Assembly (NCBI GenBank): GCA_903853735.1
Contig: CAINUH010000013.1
Span: forward strand, 1 to 8,895
DNA from: an uncultured Desulfomonile sp.
GTDB taxonomy: Bacteria > Desulfobacterota > Desulfomonilia > Desulfomonilales > Desulfomonilaceae
DNA length: 8,895 bases
Direction of reading: 5' to 3'
The number at the start of each line of letters is the position of its first letter. The first letter of the stretch is position 1. A program made the position numbers and the translations under genes. Positions 1 to 6,487 of this stretch are shown piece by piece. The notes beneath the pieces were generated by a model. It worked only from the letters and a program-made list of their open reading frames with translations. It was not told the DNA's origin and did not search any database.

Positions 1-84
1 ACACATGCTTTTTAAGTTTGTTCATGTTGCGAACAATGGCACGGTTATTGCACGGAATTAAAGGCTCCCAAAAAAAGGTTTGGC

Positions 85-170
85 CCAGATTCCTTTGTGG
101 TGTGAAAACGACCCTGGCCATTTATTATAACGTATGGGCCATAGGCCTGGGGGGGCTCCCCACCCCTAGG
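85..170 (+). repeat. GC-rich hairpin repeat element, copy 1
   Basis: This is the first of two diverged direct copies. Shared blocks, in order, are CCAGATTCC (85-93), GGTGTGAAA followed by CG (99-110), ATTATAA (124-130) and GGGCTCCCCACCCC (153-166). The 3' part forms an imperfect inverted repeat: CCT-GGGG (146-152) can pair with CCCC-AGG (163-170, one bulged base). A nested alternative hairpin pairs GGGG with CCCC around GGGCT. The same two-way folding is possible in copy 2, which argues for conserved structure rather than chance. The strand given is the one on which the blocks are described; true orientation is unknown. It could be a REP-like or MITE-like element or a structured RNA. Confidence 0.5.
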
Positions 171-616
171 GTCTCAATGTCTAAGAGGACCAAGGACTCA
201 TACCAACTTCAGGGCCCCATCGCTGACATCCACAAGAAGGCCTCTGTAATCAATTCTGAACGATTTTCCATCCCAGGAAGGGATAGGGGGTTGGTTTCGC
301 TCCTATTACGCGCCAAGGTGCTCCTCAGTGAGCCTTTAGTAGTGAAAGGCTACAATGGCATGATAGCGATGCGTATCTTATCCCGGATAAAGCAACAAGA
401 GGCGGTTAGTTATCGTGGTTAAATGACCACTGAGTTAACGTTATGCCGACGTCAATGCGCGGTAGACGCTCTTTATGTCGGCACAATACACGCATACCTA
501 GCAACACCCTGGTAGAAATGGCAATAATCCAACAGCAATCCTGGGAGTCCATATCTCCAACAAATAGAAACAGCACCTGTTGGGGCAAAGGTTCACAGGT
601 TTCATGATACCGGGGA

Positions 617-718
617 CCAGAATCCGAAAATTACCTGCGGTGTGAAAGCGGGTTAGGGTCCCCCTTTCATTATAAGCTGATGGATGCTCGGGGAGGGCTC
701 CCCACCCCCCCGAAGCAT
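617..718 (+). repeat. GC-rich hairpin repeat element, copy 2
   Basis: This is the second copy, in the same orientation and about 530 bases from the first. Its blocks are CCAGAATCC (617-625), GGTGTGAAA then CG (639-650), ATTATAA (669-675) and GGGCTCCCCACCCC (695-708). The ending inverted repeat is stronger than in copy 1. ATGCT-CGGGG (684-693) pairs with CCCCG-AGCAT (708-718) with one bulged A, and GGGGA (690-694) can instead pair with TCCCC (699-703) across a four-base GGGC loop. Spacing between the blocks differs by 3 to 8 bases from copy 1, so the copies are old or structure-constrained rather than recent duplicates. Confidence 0.5.
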
Positions 719-969
719 GGGATACCACACACCACTAGGCAGGCAGGCCGCAGCGTCGAACGATGCACGATCCGATAAGCACCCAGGAAATAACTCGCAA
801 CACAAACCAACAAAACAACAACATAGGGCATTGGGTAGGGAGGGGGCGGGTAAGGGGTGTGTTCGGTAAAAAGTGGACCACAAAGGGGTGTTTTCCGCAT
901 TCAGGTTATCCCTGAGTTATCCCTGGCTATATTGGTGATGATTGAGTCATTATAAGCACTTGAAATATT

Positions 970-1046
<77 letters not shown>

Positions 1047-1487
1047 ACTATTAGTAGTTTTCCATCGTGACCTGAAGATTGACGGGCAGAGAGAGACTCT
1101 CTCAAAAACCTCTCTACGAGGATTTTCACCGTAGATGCGCTTCGAGAAGCTCCCTGTTTTCGGGCAGTTCGCCAACTGCCGCTACAAAGCGTTATGACCA
1201 CCACGGCAGAACCATGAAGTTTGAGACATCCTCGAGACGCCCGACACTACCAAAAAGTTCCGCTTCGGGTTTCAGTTGTGTGATATCAAAGCGGCACCAA
1301 ACCTTCAAGTCCGCCTATTGATCAAGAAGGGCTGCCTCGTCACATCATAAGTAAGTACTTCATAACACTCAGAGGCGAAAACTGTCAACAGACGATCATT
1401 GGGCTGCCCCGCACGACACTTATTCCACTTGGGTATTGCAGCAGCGTCAAGGAACAACTATTCCCTTCTGAAACCTCGGAACTGCCG
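1047..1487. other. Gene-free stretch with possible - strand gene remnant
   Basis: There is no intact gene. The + strand frame at 1079-1321 has no good ribosome site and looks random. On the - strand two adjacent open segments read like ordinary protein. One (50 codons plus stop, 1305-1457) includes AGQPNDRLLTVFASECYEVL, and the next (40 codons, stop at 1192-1194) includes DITQLKPEAELFGSVGRLED. They are in different frames, and each is bounded upstream by an in-frame stop, so they could be a decayed gene or coincidence. A perfect 7-bp inverted repeat (GGCAGTT/AACTGCC, 1163-1180) lies 11 bases beyond the final - strand stop but lacks a T tract. A second palindrome, GAGAGAG/CTCTCTC, lies at 1089-1103. 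Confidence 0.35.
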
Positions 1488-1516
1488 TTGACACAGTATT
1501 GGCGTGTTGATATAAA
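1488..1516 (+). promoter_or_regulatory. Sigma70-type promoter of coaBC
   Basis: The -35 box is a perfect TTGACA (1488-1493). It is followed after exactly 17 bases by TATAAA (1511-1516), which matches five of six positions of the -10 consensus. Transcription would begin near 1523 and leave a leader of about 35 bases before the coaBC start codon, with a CAGGA ribosome site at 1546-1550. This is the best promoter match I found in the window and marks the 5' end of the + strand gene series. Confidence 0.75.
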
Positions 1517-1557
1517 GGAATTCAGGCGGATATCCGATTGACATACAGGATTGTGTC

Positions 1558-2766
1558 ATGAAAGTTACGGTCCTTCTGGGCATAACTGGTGGAATAGCGG
1601 CCTACAAGGCGCCCTTGTTGGTCCGATTAATGGTTTCGGCAGGACTAGATGTCCACGTAGTCATGACACGGGCGGCTACTCAATTCGTAACCCCTTTGAC
1701 TTTGTCAACACTCAGTGGAAACCGTGTCTGGGACAATTTGTGGACTGATCAATATCAGCCTTCGGTTGAACATATTTCCATGGCCGACAAGGCCGACGTA
1801 GCGGTAATCGCTCCGGCGACGGCCAACATGATCGGCAAAATTGCGTCTGGAATAGCCGACGACATGCTGACCACCGTCTTCATGGCGCTCAATTGCCCTG
1901 TCCTGGTCTGTCCCTCCATGAATGTAAATATGTATCGCAACCCTGCTGTTCAGGCCAATCTGCTGCGACTGAAAGAATTTGGCTATCATATTATGGAACC
2001 TGAATCAGGATATCTAGCCTGCGGATGGACCGGAGAAGGCAGGCTGCCGGAGCCCGAGGCCATCTTCGAGAGAATTGAGCATTTGATTGCCACCCACGAT
2101 TTTGAGGGGCTGAAGGTGGTTGTCACAGCAGGCCCCACTGAAGAACCTATAGATCCGGTTCGGTTTCTCACCAATAGATCCTCGGGGAAAATGGGAGTCG
2201 CCCTTGCTCGCAGGGCTGCTCTGCGGGGTGCGGAAGTCACGATGATAGCGGGTCCTTTGAAGACAGAACCGCCTCAGGGAGTCAGGCACATTCCCGTAAG
2301 GACAGCCCAGGAAATGTTCGAACGGGTCATGGAAGTGTTTCCGCGGGTGGACATTGTGATCAAAGCGGCCGCAGTTGCGGATTTCAGGCCTGCTTCAAGA
2401 ACTGATGATAAGGTAAAGAAAAGCGATTTTGGGAGTAGCGTAAGTCTTGTGCAGAATCCGGACATTTTACTGACTCTGGGGCACATTAAAAGGAATGATC
2501 AGATCGTCGTGGGTTTCGCAGCCGAAACCCGGGATGCAGTCAGCAACGCCAGAGAAAAAATGAATCGAAAAAATGCCGACATGCTTGTCCTGAACGACGT
2601 GAGCCTACCCGGAGCAGGATTCGACTGCGATACTAACCTAGTGCGGTTTCTCTACCGGTCCGGCGAGGATGAGCAGATGGATTTGATGTCCAAAGACGCT
2701 GTGGCTGATGAGGTGTTGAACCGAATAAAAAAATTGAGAAAAGACGTCCTAACTGGAGCCCAATAA
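1558..2766 (+). CDS. coaBC: Bifunctional phosphopantothenoylcysteine decarboxylase / phosphopantothenate--cysteine ligase
   Basis: CoaBC (Dfp) makes two consecutive steps of coenzyme A synthesis in the cytosol. The CoaB part joins cysteine to 4'-phosphopantothenate using CTP, and the FMN-dependent CoaC part decarboxylates the product to 4'-phosphopantetheine. The 402-residue length is normal for the fused enzyme. The N-terminal CoaC domain (about 1-180) shows the flavin-binding GITGGIAAYK (8-17), the catalytic His72 in VEHIS, PATAN (86-90), the PSMN motif with Asn122, and the active-site Cys155 in ACGWTGEGR. The C-terminal CoaB domain (about 184-395) shows TAGPTEEPID (190-199), RFLTNRSSGKMG (202-213), KAAAVADFRP (269-278), the lysine-rich DDKVKKS (283-289) and VLNDV (344-348). 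All key residues are present. The ATG at 1558 has CAGGA seven bases upstream and sits behind a strong promoter. Confidence 0.96.
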   Translation: MKVTVLLGITGGIAAYKAPLLVRLMVSAGLDVHVVMTRAATQFVTPLTLSTLSGNRVWDNLWTDQYQPSVEHISMADKADVAVIAPATANMIGKIASGIADDMLTTVFMALNCPVLVCPSMNVNMYRNPAVQANLLRLKEFGYHIMEPESGYLACGWTGEGRLPEPEAIFERIEHLIATHDFEGLKVVVTAGPTEEPIDPVRFLTNRSSGKMGVALARRAALRGAEVTMIAGPLKTEPPQGVRHIPVRTAQEMFERVMEVFPRVDIVIKAAAVADFRPASRTDDKVKKSDFGSSVSLVQNPDILLTLGHIKRNDQIVVGFAAETRDAVSNAREKMNRKNADMLVLNDVSLPGAGFDCDTNLVRFLYRSGEDEQMDLMSKDAVADEVLNRIKKLRKDVLTGAQ

Positions 2767-2803
2767 ATTCAATGAAGCGTGAAGGCATATCCGGAGTTAT
2801 AAT

Positions 2804-2896
2804 ATGGGTGATCGTGAAAAAGAATCGAGCGTCTTCGGACAGGTAAACAAGATACGGATTGTTCTCAACATGATGCCGACAGCCTTGTGGGAATGA
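2804..2896 (+). CDS. Possible 30-residue protein between coaBC and udg
   Basis: A 30-codon frame starts at an ATG with GGAG (2793-2796) seven bases upstream, a better ribosome site than that of the following udg gene. The product begins MGDREKESSVFGQVNK and ends MMPTALWE; it is not membrane-like and I do not recognise it. It lies 37 bases after coaBC and stops 58 bases before udg. It may be a real small protein, a leader peptide that helps translation of udg, or a chance frame. The short length means the sequence alone cannot decide this. Confidence 0.25.
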   Translation: MGDREKESSVFGQVNKIRIVLNMMPTALWE

Positions 2897-2954
2897 GGGC
2901 ACAGAGATTTATTTCGAAGACCAAATCCCTTTTCCTTGCTGCGGTATAGCAAAC

Positions 2955-3653
2955 ATGGCCCGATTGACGGAAGGCTGGTTGCGAGAAGCTCGAAGTTTCC
3001 TGGAATGGCAGGTCAGGCTTGGGGTTGACGAAGTGTTTCTGCCGCGTGAGGAACCTCACCATCAAGGGACCGGCAGCCTGGACGCTATCCGGGCCGAACT
3101 CGGAGAATGTACCCGCTGCCGGCTTAACCTGACCCGGACACACATCGTGTTTGGGGAGGGAAATTCTCATGCGCGGCTCATGTTCGTCGGTGAAGGGCCC
3201 GGAGCGGATGAGGATCGGGAAGGTCGGCCTTTTGTAGGCAGGGCAGGAAAGCTTCTGACAAAAATGATTGAGGCAATGGGCCTGGATCGATCCCAAGTGT
3301 ATATCGCTAATGTAGTCAAATGCCGCCCTCCGGAAAATCGGGATCCGGGAAAAGCTGAAATTAAGGAATGCTTCCCATTTCTGGAAGCACAAATACAATG
3401 TGTGAACCCTGAGATCATTGTGGCCCTGGGGAGGGTAGCTGCAGGGATTTTGCTGAACACAAGGGAGGCCGTGGGCAAGTTGAGAGGAACGGTTCACAAT
3501 AGAGATGGAATTCCCGTCATGGCGACTTATCACCCGTCTTTTCTTCTCAGAGAGGATCGGGATAGGCGATACAAGGCGGAAGCATGGTCGGATCTTCAAA
3601 AGGTCATGGTATTCCTTGAGTTGCCCATTGACGGCCTGGGGGACAAGCGATGA
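2955..3653 (+). CDS. Uracil-DNA glycosylase, family 4 ([4Fe-4S] type)
   Basis: This enzyme cuts uracil, arising from cytosine deamination, out of DNA as the first step of base excision repair. The four cluster cysteines Cys52, Cys55, Cys123 and Cys139 have the 3-68-16 spacing known for the Thermus family 4 enzyme. The uracil-pocket motif VGEGPGADED (78-87) carries Glu80, Phe93 lies in GRPFVGRAGK (90-99), and Asn119 and Asn128 flank KCRPPENR. The catalytic-site HPS motif is at 193-195 (TYHPSFLLR). At 232 residues it has an N-terminal extension of about 40 residues before the cysteine motif, as many proteobacterial members do. The start is the first ATG in an open stretch with no upstream ATG, GTG or TTG in frame, but the ribosome site is weak (GCGG at 2941-2944). 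The stop overlaps the nfeD start. Confidence 0.94.
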   Translation: MARLTEGWLREARSFLEWQVRLGVDEVFLPREEPHHQGTGSLDAIRAELGECTRCRLNLTRTHIVFGEGNSHARLMFVGEGPGADEDREGRPFVGRAGKLLTKMIEAMGLDRSQVYIANVVKCRPPENRDPGKAEIKECFPFLEAQIQCVNPEIIVALGRVAAGILLNTREAVGKLRGTVHNRDGIPVMATYHPSFLLREDRDRRYKAEAWSDLQKVMVFLELPIDGLGDKR

Positions 3654-4999
3654 GGTCAAGAAAAGTCATTTCTTTTTCGCTGGTTTTCATTTCCGGTTTC
3701 GTCCTCGTCCTGAATTGGTTCCAGGCGGGAGTGTTCGCTAATGAGGATGAGAAAAAGCCTGCTGTATATGTGCTTACGGTGGATGGCACGATCAATCCGG
3801 CTCTTGCAGATTACATAATCAAGGGCATCGAAAAAGCCCAAGAGAACAAGGCTTCTTGCGTGATCATAAGAATGGATACACCTGGTGGAGTAGTAACTAC
3901 CACAAAGACCATTATCAAGGAGATGATCAATGCCAAGCTGCCCGTGGTGGTTTACGTCGCACCCAGTGGTTCATCGGCTTCGTCTGCGGGAGCGCTCATC
4001 ACAGTGGCGGCGGACGTGGCGGCAATGGCTCCAGGAACCAATATCGGCGCGGCTCATCCCGTGGCAGGCGGGGGACAGGAAATAGGCCCTGCCATGTCTG
4101 AAAAGATAATAAACGACCTGACTGCCTACATTCGGGGTATTGTTGCCAAGAAAGGCCGAAACGCCGATTGGGCCGAACAGGCCGTCAGAGAAAGTGTTTC
4201 CATAACCGCTGAGGAAGCTCTGGAAATTAACGTGATTGAAATTATTGCCAACTCCCTTCCAGGACTCCTGGATGCGCTCGATGGGAGAAAGATCGAAAAG
4301 GAAGGCCGCACGTTCATCCTGGAAACCAAGGGCGCGCAGGTAGAAAAGATTGTCCCTGGTTTACGTTTCAAAATCCTTGATGTAGTGGCCAACCCTAACA
4401 TTGCCTACATACTCATGATGATAGGCGGTATTGGCATTATGATGGAACTTTACAACCCGGGACTGATATTTCCAGGGGTTGCCGGTGGAATATGCCTCCT
4501 GCTCTCGTTCTTTGCGCTACAAGTGTTACCCGTGAATTACGTGGGCATATTGCTCATAATTCTTTCAGTAGTTCTGTTTATCGTCGAACTGAAGGTAGCC
4601 TCATTTGGACTTCTGTCGATAGGTGCGGTAATAAGCCTCACTCTCGGTTCCATAATGCTTTTTGACACCGGAGAAACAGCCATGAGGGTTTCGTGGACAG
4701 TCATAATCCCCATGGTGGCCGCAGTGTCGGCTTTCTTCATTTTTGCTCTCGGTCTCGTGGTAAGGGCATGGCTCAGGCAACCAAGGACAGGGCAACAGGG
4801 GTTGATTGGGGAGGTCGGAGTTGCACTGACCGATTTGGATACCGACGGAAAAGTTGCAATTCACGGGGAATATTGGAATTCTCGGTCCAACGGTCGCATA
4901 CCCAAGGGCGAAAAGGTACGCGTTGTGCGAGTGGATGATCTTTTGCTGACGGTTACCCGTGAACCCGCTGGAGAAGGTTTTCCGGGCCGTAAACTTTAG
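3650..4999 (+). CDS. NfeD family membrane-bound serine protease (long form, ClpP class)
   Basis: Long-form NfeD proteins are membrane proteases that, in the characterised archaeal pair PH1510/PH1511, cut the hydrophobic C-terminus of a stomatin partner. Residues 1-30 form a signal peptide (probable cut in VFA-NE). A ClpP-like protease domain follows (about 38-230), with DTPGG (76-80), the likely nucleophile Ser112 in SSAGA, and the probable general base Lys152 in SEKIIND, by alignment from memory with the Ser97/Lys138 dyad of PH1510. Four or five transmembrane helices occupy about 250-372, and a C-terminal NfeD OB-fold domain lies at about 384-437. At 449 residues it is full length. Its ATG overlaps the udg stop as ATGA, and GGGGGA (3638-3643) lies upstream inside udg, so translation is probably coupled. 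The usual slipin partner is the next gene. Confidence 0.93.
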   Translation: MRSRKVISFSLVFISGFVLVLNWFQAGVFANEDEKKPAVYVLTVDGTINPALADYIIKGIEKAQENKASCVIIRMDTPGGVVTTTKTIIKEMINAKLPVVVYVAPSGSSASSAGALITVAADVAAMAPGTNIGAAHPVAGGGQEIGPAMSEKIINDLTAYIRGIVAKKGRNADWAEQAVRESVSITAEEALEINVIEIIANSLPGLLDALDGRKIEKEGRTFILETKGAQVEKIVPGLRFKILDVVANPNIAYILMMIGGIGIMMELYNPGLIFPGVAGGICLLLSFFALQVLPVNYVGILLIILSVVLFIVELKVASFGLLSIGAVISLTLGSIMLFDTGETAMRVSWTVIIPMVAAVSAFFIFALGLVVRAWLRQPRTGQQGLIGEVGVALTDLDTDGKVAIHGEYWNSRSNGRIPKGEKVRVVRVDDLLLTVTREPAGEGFPGRKL

Positions 5000-5128
5000 T
5001 CATACTAGTATTGCGACATAGCTCGATCGGCTAGAGATGCTGTGGATCGCATCACCTGAAACATGAATCATTGGACCTTATTTCAGTAATTTCGTTCTTT
5101 CTCGTAACCGACTTGCATCGAAGGGCCG

Positions 5129-5151
5129 AAAACCCTCCTGTCAGGGTTTTT
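5129..5151 (+). terminator. Intrinsic terminator between nfeD and slipin
   Basis: AAAACCCT (5129-5136) and AGGGTTTT (5143-5150) form a perfect 8-bp stem around a six-base loop, followed by one more T. The A and T flanks make it readable in either direction, but on this strand it would end transcripts coming from coaBC, udg and nfeD. It lies 130 bases after the nfeD stop and 49 bases before the slipin start. The GC core is only three pairs, so termination may be partial. Confidence 0.55.
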
Positions 5152-5187
5152 GAAACGTTTGTAATAAAACCCGCCAACGTTAGTTGA

Positions 5188-5192
5188 AGGAG
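5188..5192 (+). promoter_or_regulatory. Ribosome-binding site deciding the slipin start
   Basis: AGGAG lies seven bases before the ATG at 5200 but only four before the in-frame TTG at 5197. The spacing supports the ATG as the true start, giving a protein one residue shorter than the longest reading. Confidence 0.7.
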
Positions 5193-5199
5193 AAAGTTG

Positions 5200-5961
5200 A
5201 TGTACAGTTACACCATTGGAATCCTGATTCTACTGGGGATTATGTTTCTCTTCATGGCCGTGAAAGTGCTCAACGAGTACGAACGCGGAGTGATCTTTCG
5301 TCTGGGAAGAGTTATAGACCATAAGGGCCCGGGATTGATCATTCTGATCCCGGTGATCGATCGCATGGTCAGGGTAAGTCTTCGCACGGTTGCGATGGAC
5401 GTCCCTTCCCAGGACGTAATCACCAGGGACAACGTCTCGGTCAAGGTGAACGCGGTTATCTATTTTCGCGTCATGGATCCAACAAAAGCAGTGATAGAGG
5501 TTGAAAACTATTTGTATGCCACTTCACAATTGGCACAGACGACGTTGAGGAGCGTCTGCGGCCAATCGGAGTTGGATGAACTACTGGCAGAACGGGACAA
5601 AGTCAATCTTGAGATTCAGGAAATCCTTGATCGTCACACTGACCCCTGGGGTGTCAAAGTAAGCATGGTGGAGGTTAAACACATAGATTTACCCTCCGAG
5701 ATGCAACGGGCAATAGCACGGCAGGCCGAGGCGGAAAGAGAGAGGCGAGCCAAGGTCATCAACGCCGAAGGTGAATTCCAAGCGGCAGCGCGTCTGGCCG
5801 AGGCTGCAACTATTATCGCAAAAGAACCCACCGCCCTGCAGCTCAGATACCTGCAAACCCTGGTGGAGGTGGCAGCGGAAAAGAATTCAACGATTATTTT
5901 CCCAATTCCCATAGATCTACTGGAACCGTTTATCATTAAAAACAAGGCCATATCGGAATGA
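5200..5961 (+). CDS. Slipin / stomatin-like membrane protein (SPFH domain)
   Basis: Slipins are SPFH (band 7) proteins that oligomerise on the inner face of the membrane, are thought to organise lipid microdomains, and are partners or substrates of NfeD proteases. The 253-residue protein has one N-terminal membrane helix (about 4-24), then the SPFH domain starting at [13 protein letters not shown] (25-37), with GPGL (43-46) and the typical [19 protein letters not shown] (68-86). The C-terminal part (about 165-228) is the charged helix expected to form coiled coil, containing [19 protein letters not shown] (174-192). A hydrophobic C-terminal patch ([15 protein letters not shown], 230-244) corresponds to the region cut by NfeD in the archaeal pair. 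It follows nfeD after a terminator and leads into the holin-like gene 32 bases later. Confidence 0.94.
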   Translation: MYSYTIGILILLGIMFLFMAVKVLNEYERGVIFRLGRVIDHKGPGLIILIPVIDRMVRVSLRTVAMDVPSQDVITRDNVSVKVNAVIYFRVMDPTKAVIEVENYLYATSQLAQTTLRSVCGQSELDELLAERDKVNLEIQEILDRHTDPWGVKVSMVEVKHIDLPSEMQRAIARQAEAERERRAKVINAEGEFQAAARLAEAATIIAKEPTALQLRYLQTLVEVAAEKNSTIIFPIPIDLLEPFIIKNKAISE

Positions 5962-5993
5962 GTTTTTTTTCTGTTGGGCAAGGGGTATGAAAA

Positions 5994-6416
5994 ATGCCAG
6001 GAATACTGATACGATGGTTTTTGATCGCGCTCGCCGTCCTAATCGTCCCTAAAGTAGTTTCTGGGGTCACGGTGGATGATACGGGTTCCGCGCTTCTCGC
6101 TGCCGCTATCCTAGGAATTCTGAATGCATTCGTCAGACCGGTGCTTATCCTTTTAACCCTGCCCCTGACGATAGTCAGCCTGGGGTTTTTCATTCTGATA
6201 ATAAACGCTTTTCTGTTCTGGCTTGTTGCGAGCCTGGATTTTGGGGTACACGTATCGGGCTTCTGGCCATCGTTTTTCGCTGCCATAATAATCAGCATAG
6301 CTTCATGGGTTGCAAGTAATGTAGTGGCAGGTGGTGGTGGGGAAAAGACAGTCATTTTGACCAGGTGGGGCAAGTCTGTTGACCTCCGCCGCGGAAGAGG
6401 CGGTCGCTGGGAATAG
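5994..6416 (+). CDS. Phage holin family 4 superfamily membrane protein (phage_holin_4_2 type)
   Basis: This is a 140-residue integral membrane protein of the widespread family named after phage holins (Pfam phage_holin_4_2). Most members are chromosomal, and their role is unknown; nothing here suggests a prophage. Four hydrophobic segments are visible at about 3-23, 32-43, 49-80 (possibly two) and 91-112. The family hallmark GILNAFVRPVL (41-51) follows the second segment. The tail is basic and arginine-rich (RWGKSVDLRRGRGGR, 124-138) and probably faces the cytoplasm. The ATG has AAGGGG (5980-5985) eight bases upstream. It is 32 bases behind slipin with no stem-loop between, so the two are probably co-transcribed and may share a membrane-maintenance function, which is an inference. 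Confidence 0.88.
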   Translation: MPGILIRWFLIALAVLIVPKVVSGVTVDDTGSALLAAAILGILNAFVRPVLILLTLPLTIVSLGFFILIINAFLFWLVASLDFGVHVSGFWPSFFAAIIISIASWVASNVVAGGGGEKTVILTRWGKSVDLRRGRGGRWE

Positions 6417-6487
6417 ATCCTTAACTCCAAAAAGTTGTCTAGATGGTATTCGACTTTGCTGATGGTCCTGAAAACCGCGGGTAGTTC

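Larger units (their letters stand above)
1..969. other. Long intergenic region without a convincing gene
   Basis: I see no believable protein gene here. The longest open frame (18-422, +) would start at a TTG, runs straight through a GC-rich repeat and resembles no family I know. The - strand frames at 653-900 are proline- and cysteine-rich and end inside the second repeat copy. What the region does hold is two diverged direct copies of a repeat element (85-170 and 617-718). It also has short inverted repeats at 18-36 (TTGTTC/GAACAA), 444-483 (TGCCGAC/GTCGGCA) and 575-600 (ACCTGT/ACAGGT). Direct repeats lie at 852-864 and 883-895 (AAGGGGTGT core) and at 906-925 (TTATCCCTG twice, 11 bases apart). 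The mix suggests non-coding or decayed accessory DNA next to a tRNA gene. Confidence 0.6.

Noticed and set aside
101..130. TGTGAAA to ATTATAA in the repeat copies as a promoter
   Set aside because: Spacing between the two blocks differs by five bases in the two copies, which a promoter would not tolerate.
18..422. 134-codon + strand frame at the left edge
   Set aside because: It starts at TTG without a ribosome site, crosses repeat copy 1, and its product has no domain-like pattern.
670..900. 76-codon - strand frame (MRKTPLCGPLF...) with AGGGA upstream and one hydrophobic stretch
   Set aside because: It ends inside the GC-rich repeat and is rich in Pro, Cys and Gly from GC tracts. The spacing is acceptable but nothing else supports it.
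1079..1321. 80-codon + strand frame
   Set aside because: It has random-looking composition, no ribosome site, and stop-flanked overlap with better-looking - strand segments.
2772..2846. 24-codon frame right after coaBC
   Set aside because: There is no ribosome site, and it overlaps the better-initiated frame at 2804.
5962..5970. Run of eight T after the slipin stop, as a terminator
   Set aside because: No stem-loop precedes the T run.
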